A DNA stretch of 49,415 nucleotides from an uncultured Oceanospirillaceae bacterium (GTDB lineage: Bacteria; Pseudomonadota; Gammaproteobacteria; Pseudomonadales; Balneatricaceae). Position 1 is the stretch's first letter, and each line of letters opens with the position of its first letter. Of the stretch, positions 1 through 9,685 are shown in pieces. The DNA lies in NCBI GenBank assembly GCA_937136055.1, contig CAKZOD010000031.1:1-49415 (forward strand), in the 5' to 3' direction. The notes under the pieces were generated by a model. That model did not search any database, had not been told where the DNA came from, and worked only from the letters and a program-made list of their open reading frames with translations. The position numbers and the translations under genes were made by a program.

Positions 1-22
1 CCCACGCTTTTGGATAAACGGA

Positions 23-50
23 AATGGGATCCTCAAATGAGGATCCCATT
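23..50. repeat. 12-bp perfect inverted repeat
   Basis: Arms AATGGGATCCTC and GAGGATCCCATT surround an AAAT loop, giving a perfect 12-bp hairpin at the left edge. No T-run follows. It may be part of a terminator for an off-window gene or a protein-binding dyad. Confidence 0.6.
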
Positions 51-76
51 ATGATCATAATTTATGGGACAGCAGT

Positions 77-97
77 GCAGCTTCGGCTGCCTTTTTT
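77..97 (+). terminator. Rho-independent terminator
   Basis: GCAGC-TTCG-GCTGC hairpin with a UUCG tetraloop, followed by C and six T. It is oriented to stop transcription entering from an off-window gene on the left. Confidence 0.8.
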
Positions 98-218
98 ATT
101 GCTTTAAAACAAATATAAGCAAACCGCCTTTAATGTTCCTTTTACTTGATCAAACTCTGCGCTAATCTTGCTCAGCTTAAATTTTTTGTTATGTTTTGAA
201 TTTCATAAGGACTATCTC

Positions 219-1175
219 GTGTTGCAAACACCTAAGTTTTTAGATGCATTGCCAATCCCCTTTTTAGGGCTCGCGTTTGGTATTTGCACTCTGGGCTGGA
301 ATATTGAAATCTTCTATTCCCTTGGCGGCTTTTTACAAACGACTACAGCTATTATTTCCAGCGCGATTATCATCTTAATCTCACTCAAGCTGATTTTAGC
401 AAACACTAGCCTATGGCAATCCCAGCGCGACCCTGCAATCGGGCCAATACTACCCACTATCCCTATGACCCTGATGGTTGTTAGCGTTAACTTACCGCAG
501 AATCTTGCAGTTGCTCTGTGGACGTTTGGCCTTAGCCTACATTTAATCATGCTAGCAAGCTTCATATATACGCGAATTAAGTATTTTAACTTCGCTCAAG
601 TGTCCCCTGCTTGGTTTATCCCTACAATTGGCTTAGCAATTGCGCCTTTGGTCAACCCAAACGATGATCAATTTGTTCTCAACCAAATTATTATTTTATT
701 TTGCACCAGTCTTTATTTTATATTACTACCCTTAGTCGCCTATAGATTGATAAAGCTAGGTGCGCTGCCCCCTCCTAACAAGCCTGTAATGGCACTGTTT
801 GCCGCACCACCAAACTTATGTCTTGTCGGTTACTTGCTTTTGATTCCTACACCGAGTTTGAACTATATTTTTGCACTGACATTACTGGCTATCAGCATGA
901 CGCTTTTTAGTTACTTGTGTATCTTACGACAGCTAAAAAATCCTTTCTTTCCAAGCATTGGAGCCTTCACTTTCCCTCTTGTGATTGGAGCCGTAGCCAT
1001 GCGAACATGTGCTGAATTCTTTCAACCACTTGAGCAGACTTACGGATCTTTAGCCGGTATTTTCAGCACCTTTGCTGTAATACAAATCATCATCAGCACT
1101 ATTATTACTCTATATGTTTGCTATCGTTATACCAAACACTTTACAACGCCTGTGCAAAGCACAAAGAGCAGCTGA
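219..1175 (+). CDS. TDT family (TehA/SLAC1-like) membrane transporter
   Basis: Predicted 318-residue, almost entirely hydrophobic protein with about ten membrane segments. The N-terminal stretch LPIPFLGLAFGICTLGW resembles the first helix of TehA, Mae1 and SLAC1 proteins (voltage-dependent anion channel superfamily), and the length fits E. coli TehA (330). Members move anions such as C4-dicarboxylates, sulfite or tellurite across the inner membrane; the substrate cannot be read here. An upstream TTG at 168 is in frame, but GTG at 219 has a clear AAGGA Shine-Dalgarno at 207-211, and starting there puts the first helix in its usual position. The gene is followed 26 bp later by the phzF-like gene, possibly co-transcribed. 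The family call is fairly firm. Confidence 0.75.
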   Translation: MLQTPKFLDALPIPFLGLAFGICTLGWNIEIFYSLGGFLQTTTAIISSAIIILISLKLILANTSLWQSQRDPAIGPILPTIPMTLMVVSVNLPQNLAVALWTFGLSLHLIMLASFIYTRIKYFNFAQVSPAWFIPTIGLAIAPLVNPNDDQFVLNQIIILFCTSLYFILLPLVAYRLIKLGALPPPNKPVMALFAAPPNLCLVGYLLLIPTPSLNYIFALTLLAISMTLFSYLCILRQLKNPFFPSIGAFTFPLVIGAVAMRTCAEFFQPLEQTYGSLAGIFSTFAVIQIIISTIITLYVCYRYTKHFTTPVQSTKSS

Positions 1176-1201
1176 TTTTTTAATTACAAGAGAGATTGGA
1201 A

Positions 1202-1990
1202 ATGCCATCATTGTTTCACATCAATGCTTTTAGCGATCAAGCTTTTAATGGAAATCCAGCCGCTGTGTGTTTACTTGACACAAGTAAACCAGATGGCTGG
1301 TTGCAAAGCGTTGCAGCGCAGATGAACCTGTCAGAAACAGCCTTTGTTTTACCTGCTAATGGAGGGTTTTCACTGCGCTGGTTCACCCCTTTAAAGGAAG
1401 TCGACATGTGCGGCCATGCCACTTTGGCGAGTGCCCATATACTTTGGCAACAAGGCATTGTTAGCAGACAGGACACTATTTTCTTTGAAACACTCAGCGG
1501 TAAGCTCAGTGCAAGGTTACAAGAGAATCATATTGAATTAGATTTTCCTAGATTGAATTTTCTCCCTATTGAACCACCTCAGCAGCTTATCAAATGTATG
1601 GGAATCTCACCGATTTTCAGTGCGATGTTCGGCGAAAAGCATTTATTTGTGATTGAGGATCAGCAACTTTTAGAGCAACTTGCCCCTGATTTTTCCGCTC
1701 TACAATCACTTGCAGGGCGCGGGGTGTCCGTGACTTGTAAAAGTAATAACAGCCAATACGATTTTGTATCTCGCTACTTTGCCCCTTGGGTCGGTATAAA
1801 TGAAGATCCAGCCAATGGCTCCTCACATTGCGCTCTAACACCTTATTGGGCAGAACGCTTAAACAAAAAAGAGCTAAACGCTTATCAAGCATCAGCTCGC
1901 GGCGGGGAACTCAAGTTACGATTAGCTGGGGATAGGGTAAAAATTAGCGGTAGGGCAATTACTGTTTTGAAAGCAGAGCTATTGGTTTAA
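1202..1990 (+). CDS. PhzF family isomerase/epimerase-like protein
   Basis: A 262-residue protein of the PhzF/diaminopimelate-epimerase fold. Visible family signatures are NGNPAAVC (17-24), MNLSETAFVL with the catalytic Glu45 of PhzF conserved, the VDMCGHATLASAH block, and DPANGSSHCALTPYW near residue 205. PhzF itself isomerises trans-2,3-dihydro-3-hydroxyanthranilate in phenazine synthesis. No other phenazine genes are present, so this is one of the many stand-alone homologues of unknown substrate. ATG 1202 is preferred over an in-frame TTG at 1196 because AGAGAG lies at a suitable distance. The stop codon sits inside a hairpin (1975-1998) at the junction with the convergent HDOD gene. Confidence 0.85.
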   Translation: MPSLFHINAFSDQAFNGNPAAVCLLDTSKPDGWLQSVAAQMNLSETAFVLPANGGFSLRWFTPLKEVDMCGHATLASAHILWQQGIVSRQDTIFFETLSGKLSARLQENHIELDFPRLNFLPIEPPQQLIKCMGISPIFSAMFGEKHLFVIEDQQLLEQLAPDFSALQSLAGRGVSVTCKSNNSQYDFVSRYFAPWVGINEDPANGSSHCALTPYWAERLNKKELNAYQASARGGELKLRLAGDRVKISGRAITVLKAELLV

Positions 1991-1998
1991 ATAGCTCT
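1975..1998. terminator. hairpin between convergent genes
   Basis: Arms AGAGCTATT and AATAGCTCT with a 6-nt loop overlap the phzF-like stop codon. Only a short TTTT follows some 12 nt later. It could slow transcription in both directions but is weak as a classical terminator. Confidence 0.4.
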
Positions 1999-2045
1999 GG
2001 TTAGGGCTTTTATCTTGCGAGGTTAATAAGTTGTAGAGCTAAGAG

Positions 2046-3437
2046 TTACACAGACTCTTTATCTTTCGAGGATTCTTTCTTCTGCTGTGTCTCTAGCATT
2101 TTAACCACTTCAAGCAACTGATCGCTTTTCTTCAACATAGCGTCGCGTTCGGCAAATACTTCCGACTCAAGCAAACCTACTGATTGCAGCACTTTTGGAT
2201 CTATCGTTTCAACAGGCCCGTCAGCATATCCTATCTGGCGCAAAGCGCGTGTAGCAATATGTACCAGCTGCGCATGGCTATTTGCCTTGCTATGTAGCGG
2301 GTTATTTAAATAGCGCACACCATCACATACCTCTTGTGGTAATACCCAACACTCAAACAACCACGCCGCCACTTGTTCACGGGTAACATTTAACACATGT
2401 CGCTCAGTTTGATCGATACTCATATGAGGGTTAACCTCTAAGTAGCGCGATAGCAGAGCAAAATGTGGAGGGAATAAATGCGCAAGGGCTGCGTATCCAA
2501 AGTTATGAATCAAGCCTGTTAAATACACTAAACCTGGCTTAGGCGGCTCATCAGAGTGCATCACTTTACATAAGCGCTCAGCAAGCGTTGCTGTGTAAAT
2601 AGCCTGCGTCCAGTAAGGTGTGTGACCGCGTGGTGCTTCATCAGGAATACTCAATGTTTTACCCATTGATACCCCTAGTGCGAGGTTAACCACTAAATCA
2701 AAGCCCAGCACTCGAATAACGGCATCTTCAATCGATTGCAGCTCTCCAGGTAATGCGTAATAAGGTGAAGCGGCCCAACTCATCACTTGTGCCGCCAGTG
2801 ATGGATCAACCTTTACAATAGGCACTAATCGATCAACACCTGCTAGAGGATCAGCACGCAATTCTGATATCTTTTGAGAAGTTGGCGGCAGGCTTGGCAG
2901 CCCTAGCGTGTCTTCCATACGCTGCTTGATACGCAGCGCAGTGAAGCGCTCAACCGCTTTGATAATGACTTCTTCATCAGTGCCTTGTGGTTGCTGCTCA
3001 AGAATTTGCTCAGGAGAAATCCCGACAGAAATCACAGATGCAGAGCCTGCTAACCACTTACGCGGTAAATCAAACGCCAAACCAGAGTGAGGTTCAATGA
3101 CAGACAGCGATGTCATATCAATGCAAGATCGATCGAGATAAACGGGAAGCGAGAACAGTTTGCGCTGTCCTTCTGTCGTTGCCAGTGCATCTTGATTAAA
3201 AAATTTAACAATATTCTCAGCGCGAACAGGCTGCAAATGACGTGACGACTCTCTCCACAACACGACTAAATTTAATAAATGTGTTGCAGGTAAAATAACT
3301 AAAACCTTACCTTCGTTGTCATGCAAAAGTGCAATACGAACACTCGTATTACTTTCAGTGACATTATCCAATCTGTGAACTCCAACAGCCAATTGTTTCA
3401 CCCCTCTTTGAATATGGGTCTCCCCAAAGGTCGACAC
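2046..3437 (-). CDS. YbaK-like deacylase domain / HDOD fusion protein
   Basis: A 463-residue cytoplasmic protein with two parts. Residues about 10-155 resemble the YbaK/prolyl-tRNA-editing fold. Residues about 185-385 form an HDOD domain (a degenerate HD output domain), with LPPTSQKISELRADP at its start and SIEDAVIRVLGF in the middle. The C-terminus (about 420-463) is polar and probably coiled-coil. This architecture is common in gammaproteobacteria and is usually annotated as an aminoacyl-tRNA deacylase plus HDOD protein; its role is unknown. The longest frame begins with GTG at 3435-3437, which lacks a good Shine-Dalgarno. A TTG 14 codons in, preceded by AGAGGGG, is an alternative start. 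It lies just downstream of spoT on the same strand but across a 369-bp gap, so it is probably a separate unit. Confidence 0.8.
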   Translation of the reverse strand: MSTFGETHIQRGVKQLAVGVHRLDNVTESNTSVRIALLHDNEGKVLVILPATHLLNLVVLWRESSRHLQPVRAENIVKFFNQDALATTEGQRKLFSLPVYLDRSCIDMTSLSVIEPHSGLAFDLPRKWLAGSASVISVGISPEQILEQQPQGTDEEVIIKAVERFTALRIKQRMEDTLGLPSLPPTSQKISELRADPLAGVDRLVPIVKVDPSLAAQVMSWAASPYYALPGELQSIEDAVIRVLGFDLVVNLALGVSMGKTLSIPDEAPRGHTPYWTQAIYTATLAERLCKVMHSDEPPKPGLVYLTGLIHNFGYAALAHLFPPHFALLSRYLEVNPHMSIDQTERHVLNVTREQVAAWLFECWVLPQEVCDGVRYLNNPLHSKANSHAQLVHIATRALRQIGYADGPVETIDPKVLQSVGLLESEVFAERDAMLKKSDQLLEVVKMLETQQKKESSKDKESV

Positions 3438-3806
3438 CTATTATCGTGACAACCACTAATGTGCTATGCCATAAATACAGCGATAAAAGGTAATCATTCC
3501 CTGTGTAAAAAAAACTCTGTAAAGCTAATTTAAGTGTAATACAGCTACGCTTTACATTCCTTGAATACAGACAGAGCGCATATCTATACAGCAATTATTA
3601 GATGCGCCACACTGTCATTTTAAGTGATAAATGCCAACCCAATAACAGCATTTACTATATATTATCGTTACTTAGTACTATATATACAAATAGAGAAAAC
3701 GCCAACTCCCACACTTGCTATTAAGGAAGTCCTGTAAACCAGTACCTCAGAGTATAAAGTGCATCTTAGACTTGTTTGCTATTGCCTTAACTTAGCGGCC
3801 GCCACA
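3438..3806. other. intergenic region upstream of the HDOD gene
   Basis: An AT-rich 369-bp gap between spoT and the HDOD gene. It contains a direct repeat TACTATATAT at 3653-3662 and 3676-3685 (23-bp period) that could belong to the HDOD gene's promoter region. I see no gene in it; the short leftward frame covering its first part is continuous with no conserved protein. Confidence 0.5.
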
Positions 3807-5918
3807 TCAAATCCTTGAAACACGACTCACTGCTCGCAATGAGCGCAGCTTCTTTATCGTTCTAGCAAGGTGTATTCTATCCTTAACACCCAGCTCCATA
3901 CTGACCGAGTAAAGCAGGCCTTCTTTTTCGCCAAGGTCCATTTTTAGAATATTGGCACCATTAGCAGAGGCTGTCGTCGCTAAATGCGCTATTATACCTC
4001 GCTCTGAAGCCACCTCTAGCTTGAGACCGACTGCAAATTCTTCTTCCAAGCCCTCTGACCACTCTAGGAAGATACACTTTTCAGGATCATCTTTAATATT
4101 GCGGATGTTTTTACAGTTATTACGGTGTACAACGAAGCCACGGCCACTACTGGTATAGCCGATAATGTCATCACCAGGAATGGGCTGACAACACTTAGCA
4201 TACTGAATAACAACCCCTTCAGTGCCTTCTATTGCTAAAGACTTTTGAGGTAGCCTCGCCTCTTCTAATTCTTTTTCATCAGGCTTTAACTTTCTTGCCA
4301 CCATATAGGAAGTGAGATTGCCAACACCAATCTCCTGAAGCAATTCATCAGCGTTATTAAGATTTGATTCTTCAAGTAAATCCGCTAACTTTTGCTTATC
4401 TACTTCATCAATACTAATTCCATATTGGCTCAAGAATTGATTCAGCAAACGACGCCCCATGTTGATCGATTCATCTCTTTCTTGATTTTTCAAGAAATGG
4501 CGAATACTTGAACGCGCTTTACCCGTTACAACAAAATTCAACCATGCCATATTAGGTTTGGCACTTGGAGTGCGAATAATTTCTACTGTTTGACCACTCT
4601 CTAACGGCTCAGATAGCGGCACCAAACGGCGATTCACACGACATGATACACATGAGTTACCCACATCTGTGTGGATAGCATAGGCAAAATCGACGGCTGT
4701 GGCGCCTGGCGGCAACTCGTAAATCCGCCCCTTAGGTGTAAAGACATAAACCTCATCAGGGAAAAGGTCTTTCTTAACGTTATCGATAAACTCCATTGAG
4801 TCACCAGCACGCTTTTGCATTTCAAGCATGTCCTGTACCCACTTACGCGCTCGATTGAAAGAGCTAATCGCAATGTCGGAACCACCTGTACCTTTATAAT
4901 AGCTATGCTCAGCAATACCCTGCATCGCCACAGCATCCATCTCTTTAGTGCGAATCTGTACTTCAATGGTGATGTCTTTAGCGCCGAAGAGCTCCGTATG
5001 CAATGACTGATACCCATTACCTTTTGGAATCGCAATATAATCCTTGAAGCGCCCATGTACTGGCTTATAAAGATTATGGACTGAACCTAAAACTCGATAA
5101 CACTCATCAACAGTATCCGTCACTATACGAAAAGCGAAAACATCCATAATATCGACAAACTGTTTACGTTGAGACTTCATCTTTAAATAGATGCTGTACA
5201 AGTGTTTCTCACGCCCAAATACTATGCAGTTTAACCCCTCTTGCTTAAGCCTCGCTTGAATAGATGACTCAATACTGGTGATTAAATCTTTACGCTGCCC
5301 ACGAGCACTAACAACCGCATGGCGAATGCGCCTAGCGCGCATTGGGTAATAAGAGAAAAATGATAACTCTTGCAGCTCAATCTGAATATTACGCATCCCT
5401 AATCGCGCGGCAATAGGAGCATAAATATCTAAGGTTTCCTTAGCGATTCTGCGTCTTTTATGGGCTGGCATGGACCCTAGCGTGCGCATGTTATGTAAGC
5501 GGTCCGCAAGCTTCACCAAAATTACGCGAATATCTTCCGCCATGGCCATGACCATTTTTTGGAAGTTTTCTGCTTGTGCTTCAGCCTTTGTTTCGACTTC
5601 TAAGTGAGTTAATTTGGAGACGCCTTCAACAATCGTAGCAACAGCATTACCGAACTGACCTTCAATACCGGAAAAATCTACTTCAGTGTCTTCAATTACA
5701 TCGTGGAGCATAGCCGCCATCAAACTTTGATGGTCCATATGCATAGTCGCAAGAATGCTAGATACAGCAAGGGGATGGGTTACATAAGGTTCGCCAGACT
5801 TACGCCATTGCCCCTCATGGGCTTGTTCAGCGTAAAAATAAGCGCGACGCACTTGGTGGACCATATCAGGGTCCATATAATCAACGAGTCGATCAGAAAG
5901 TGAATCGATATTGGGCAT
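3807..5918 (-). CDS. spoT: bifunctional (p)ppGpp synthetase/hydrolase SpoT
   Basis: A 703-residue protein, matching E. coli SpoT (702). The N-terminal HD hydrolase has H48 in PYVTHPL, H72-D73 in LHD and the following E77-D78, so hydrolysis should be active. The synthetase domain (about 225-350) carries the stretch from NLYKPVHGRFKDY to NGYQSLHTE and EVQIRTKEMD. A TGS domain follows (about 390-450, beginning DEVYVFTPKGRI), then a linker with CCQPIPGDDIIGY and a C-terminal ACT domain (about 630-703). The protein degrades, and in starvation makes, the alarmone (p)ppGpp. The gmk-rpoZ-spoT order upstream is typical of gammaproteobacteria. The usual trmH or ridA genes do not follow; an HDOD gene does. 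Confidence 0.97.
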   Translation of the reverse strand: MPNIDSLSDRLVDYMDPDMVHQVRRAYFYAEQAHEGQWRKSGEPYVTHPLAVSSILATMHMDHQSLMAAMLHDVIEDTEVDFSGIEGQFGNAVATIVEGVSKLTHLEVETKAEAQAENFQKMVMAMAEDIRVILVKLADRLHNMRTLGSMPAHKRRRIAKETLDIYAPIAARLGMRNIQIELQELSFFSYYPMRARRIRHAVVSARGQRKDLITSIESSIQARLKQEGLNCIVFGREKHLYSIYLKMKSQRKQFVDIMDVFAFRIVTDTVDECYRVLGSVHNLYKPVHGRFKDYIAIPKGNGYQSLHTELFGAKDITIEVQIRTKEMDAVAMQGIAEHSYYKGTGGSDIAISSFNRARKWVQDMLEMQKRAGDSMEFIDNVKKDLFPDEVYVFTPKGRIYELPPGATAVDFAYAIHTDVGNSCVSCRVNRRLVPLSEPLESGQTVEIIRTPSAKPNMAWLNFVVTGKARSSIRHFLKNQERDESINMGRRLLNQFLSQYGISIDEVDKQKLADLLEESNLNNADELLQEIGVGNLTSYMVARKLKPDEKELEEARLPQKSLAIEGTEGVVIQYAKCCQPIPGDDIIGYTSSGRGFVVHRNNCKNIRNIKDDPEKCIFLEWSEGLEEEFAVGLKLEVASERGIIAHLATTASANGANILKMDLGEKEGLLYSVSMELGVKDRIHLARTIKKLRSLRAVSRVSRI

Positions 5919-5991
5919 TATTCATCCTGTATTCTAATTCTATTAAGATATACAGTAATAATGCCCCATATTAAGGCGTTAGGATAGCTTC

Positions 5992-6201
5992 TTATGCACC
6001 AATATCATTAAGAATTGTGCTATCTACATGGCCATCTGCAATTTCACGTAATGCTATTACAGTTTCTTTGTCTTTTTCTTTTTCAACAAAAGGTTCTTTA
6101 CCGCCGGTAGCTAACTGGCGTGCACGCTTAGCTGCAACCATTACTAGTTCGAAACGGTTTTCTACATTTTCTAAGCAATCTTCAACGGTGACACGAGCCA
6201 T
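5992..6201 (-). CDS. rpoZ: RNA polymerase omega subunit
   Basis: A 69-residue omega subunit with the conserved start [30 protein letters not shown] compressed into the first 30 residues. It helps assemble RNA polymerase (beta-prime folding) and forms part of a ppGpp site. ATG 6199-6201 is chosen over an upstream in-frame ATG because AGGT lies just before it and the family begins MAR. It is shorter than E. coli omega (91) because the variable C-terminal tail is reduced. It lies 73 bp upstream of spoT and 90 bp downstream of gmk on the same strand. Confidence 0.95.
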   Translation of the reverse strand: MARVTVEDCLENVENRFELVMVAAKRARQLATGGKEPFVEKEKDKETVIALREIADGHVDSTILNDIGA

Positions 6202-6291
6202 GGTAAACCTCAATTTTTTAATTTAGTATCTGTGATACACAAACGGACGCGCAATAATACAGAAATTGAAATCAGAATTCAATCAAGCAGC

Positions 6292-6973
<682 letters not shown>

Positions 6974-7294
6974 GCGATAATATGATTGCTATTAAAGAAG
7001 CGCAGGCCAATGCCATTCTTTGAAACCCTCAGATCAATAATAATCCTCTTCTGCATTTACCTCCTGAGCTATTAATGCAACCTATACCCGGCATTTGTTT
7101 TATATATAGCTATAAGCCATTGATATAAAACATCAAAATTTAATTTTAAAAATTCACCTTAAAATCGTATTTTATTCGGTAACGACCACTAGCTGAGTTC
7201 TAATACCAGTGATAATATGACTGCACTTCGCATAAATGCAATATAAGTGACAACGCAATAGCGGCTGCTCACAGATCAAAAACAAGGATAACAA
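6974..7294. other. divergent intergenic region gmk / saccharopine-like gene
   Basis: An AT-rich stretch between divergent genes with no gene visible. It should hold the promoter of the rightward saccharopine-dehydrogenase-like gene; I cannot single one out. Confidence 0.5.
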
Positions 7295-8434
7295 ATGCAA
7301 ACTATACATTGGATAGGTACTGGCCTGTCAGCAATTCCAGGTTTAAGACGTTTAATCGAATTAGACTATCAAGTGGTGGTTTACAACCGCTCTGTTGATA
7401 AAGCACAACAAGCAGTTGGCGATCTAACAGATAAAATCGTAGCTTTTGATATGGACGACTTTGCAGGCTACATTTGCACTGATGATATCGTCGTTTCAAT
7501 GCTGCCAGGTGATTTTCACGTCCCGTTGGCGCAGCTTTGCATTGAAAACCATGCGCATTTTGTTTCTAGTTCTTACATCTCTGATCAAATGCTAGCACTG
7601 AATGAAAAAGCCAAAGCCGCTAATCTCTGCTTAGTTAATGAAGTAGGTTTAGATCCAGGCCTTGATCACAGCATGGCCCACGCACTGATTGAAGAGTATG
7701 TTAACAGCCCTGCTTTTGACAAAACTAACGAGCACTCATTCACCAGTTATTGCGGTGGCCTTTCAGAAGTACCTAATGAGTTTCGTTACAAGTTTAGCTG
7801 GTCACCAGCTGGCGTATTAAAAGCGCTTAAAAATACATCAGTCAGTATTTTAAATGGCGAAAAATACACAGTAACAGAGCCTTGGAATGCTGTTGATAAC
7901 TTACCATTAAACATGAGCTGGGGCAGTGAGACGTTCGAAGTTTACCCAAACCGTGATTCACTTCCATTCATCAAGCAATACCACATGGAAGATGGCTGGA
8001 ATATCAAGCAGTTCGTACGTGGCACGTTGCGCTACCAAGGCTGGAAAGATGCATGGCAGCCGATTTTCAGAAAAATTGAAGATGGCATCAGCGATGATGA
8101 AATCGCGAGCCTAAGTGATGAGCTTTGGAAAGATAACGCGATCGCAGAAGGCGAAGCTGACCGTGTTGTACTCGCCGTTACTTTAAAGGCAGAGAAAGAA
8201 GGCGAGACTGTTTGGTATCAAACATTCGCTCTCGATGCGATTGGCAATGAACAAGGTTCTGCAATGGCAAAACTGGTATCCATCCCAGTTAGCCTAGCCA
8301 TTGAAGCTGTTATCAATAAAGAAATTGGTGCAGGTGTAACGGCTGCCCCTGATAAGCCTGAGTTAGTTGCTCGCTGGTTGGAAATGGCAAACAGCACTAC
8401 AGAGAAGTTTGGTTTAGTTAACCATTTAGACTAA
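7295..8434 (+). CDS. saccharopine dehydrogenase family protein
   Basis: A 379-residue NAD(P)-dependent oxidoreductase-like protein. The Rossmann start HWIGTGLSAIPGLRRLIE (5-22) is an atypical GxGxxG-type loop, followed by the family blocks IVVSMLPGDFHVPLAQLCI and LVNEVGLDPGLDHSMAH. The length and blocks match the saccharopine dehydrogenase (glutamate-forming) half of lysine-degradation enzymes found in marine bacteria. In that route saccharopine is split to glutamate and aminoadipate semialdehyde. No lysine-ketoglutarate reductase is fused or adjacent, so the substrate is an inference. AAGGAT lies 6 bp upstream of the ATG. The gene ends at a good terminator. Confidence 0.8.
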   Translation: MQTIHWIGTGLSAIPGLRRLIELDYQVVVYNRSVDKAQQAVGDLTDKIVAFDMDDFAGYICTDDIVVSMLPGDFHVPLAQLCIENHAHFVSSSYISDQMLALNEKAKAANLCLVNEVGLDPGLDHSMAHALIEEYVNSPAFDKTNEHSFTSYCGGLSEVPNEFRYKFSWSPAGVLKALKNTSVSILNGEKYTVTEPWNAVDNLPLNMSWGSETFEVYPNRDSLPFIKQYHMEDGWNIKQFVRGTLRYQGWKDAWQPIFRKIEDGISDDEIASLSDELWKDNAIAEGEADRVVLAVTLKAEKEGETVWYQTFALDAIGNEQGSAMAKLVSIPVSLAIEAVINKEIGAGVTAAPDKPELVARWLEMANSTTEKFGLVNHLD

Positions 8435-8447
8435 CCGTTGATTGAGC

Positions 8448-8479
8448 ATGCGCTTACAGAAAACTGTTAAGCGCATTTT
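8448..8479 (+). terminator. terminator of saccharopine-like gene
   Basis: Arms ATGCGCTTACAG and CTGTTAAGCGCAT (one bulge) with an AAAA loop, followed by TTTT. It lies between convergent genes. Confidence 0.65.
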
Positions 8480-8507
8480 GATCCTTTATTGCCACTTTTT
8501 GAATTTT

Positions 8508-9623
8508 TTAAACTTCTTTCAAATACAGCTCATGTTTGGCCACGATCTCAGATCGATCGGTGACTTGAAGCTTCTTTTTCACGTTGCTCCAATGAAAATG
8601 ACTCGTACTTTTCGATAAATTAAAACTGTTGGAAAAATCGACAACCCGACCGCCATTTGCAATAAATTCAACGAGCTGGCGTTCTCTCTTAGTTAAGCCC
8701 GGAGTTTCCCAAATACAAGCAATCGATTTACTTAAGCGTTTTATAGTTAGTAACCTAGCAGCTTTATCCACCCCTATTTGATCTTCTGCTTTTTCTATTA
8801 ATGCGAGTGATAAACTAAAATCGCCCGTTGTTAAGTCCAGCTGCTCATCAAATTTTGCCCCTGGCATATCTTTAATCAACCGCATAATATTATCGTACTG
8901 TTTTTTAAGCTTCTTATCTTGAATAATAATTTCTGCTTCAGCCCTACTCACAATAGTATCAGGAGCATTAAATAGCTGTTCAGCCTTACTATTTGCTAAA
9001 ATTATTTTGCCTTCAGGTGACAATAAAACAGAGGGATCTGGCTGTTGATCGAGAAAATAGCCTAACCGATTTGGTTCTAATTGAGCAGCCCGTACTTTCT
9101 GCCCCAATGCCCAAACTTCCTGCATAACGCTTTGAAACTTAGCTGTGTAGCGTAATATCTTGCGTTTTATAGCGGGGTTTTGTCCATCGTAGTAAAGATT
9201 CATCGCCACCCAGTTAGGCGATGAAGTACCGATATCCAATACAACCGTGTCGTTAACACCTTGTGGCTCCAACCAATCCCAAAATGGCGATTCAACAATC
9301 TTCTCGTACTTTACATACTTACTGAGAGCGAAGGGTGTACTTGGGTGATAAAGCTTTTCAAATTCAGTCCAAGGATCAAAGGCGATGTAATGCTCAATAT
9401 AACCACCTATCTCCTCATTGGAAAAACCATATAAAAGCGGGCTACTCAAATCACTTTCAACATCAGCAGGAACCACTAACTCTGCTGTTGTGCGATCTCT
9501 GAGTGTAATTATGCCTTTCTTGGCACCGGTCAATTTACAAAATAATTGCAAAACATCTTGCCACAACTCTATGTCTTCAATAGTTTTATAGATCACTTGT
9601 TGCAAGCTGACTAAGTCTTTCAT
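8508..9623 (-). CDS. LuxR-type transcriptional regulator with PAS-like sensor
   Basis: A 371-residue regulator. The C-terminal LuxR/NarL helix-turn-helix (about 305-371) starts at LTKRERQLVEFIANGG and includes FNLSKSTSHFHWSNVKKKL. Residues about 195-245 look like a PAS fold (QQPDPSVLLSPEGKIILANSKAEQLF). Residues 1-190 form an unrecognised, GAF-like sensor that is not a typical acyl-homoserine-lactone domain. It starts with ATG 9621-9623 after AGAAGG. It lies 62 bp downstream of the GNAT gene on the same strand, probably one operon divergent from the NACHT gene. I infer it could control that intergenic region; no direct evidence. Confidence 0.8.
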   Translation of the reverse strand: MKDLVSLQQVIYKTIEDIELWQDVLQLFCKLTGAKKGIITLRDRTTAELVVPADVESDLSSPLLYGFSNEEIGGYIEHYIAFDPWTEFEKLYHPSTPFALSKYVKYEKIVESPFWDWLEPQGVNDTVVLDIGTSSPNWVAMNLYYDGQNPAIKRKILRYTAKFQSVMQEVWALGQKVRAAQLEPNRLGYFLDQQPDPSVLLSPEGKIILANSKAEQLFNAPDTIVSRAEAEIIIQDKKLKKQYDNIMRLIKDMPGAKFDEQLDLTTGDFSLSLALIEKAEDQIGVDKAARLLTIKRLSKSIACIWETPGLTKRERQLVEFIANGGRVVDFSNSFNLSKSTSHFHWSNVKKKLQVTDRSEIVAKHELYLKEV

Positions 9624-9685
9624 ATGCCTTCTTTTGGGTCTTGGTGAGATAGATTAATCGTTAATCACTCTCACCGATATTGCTA

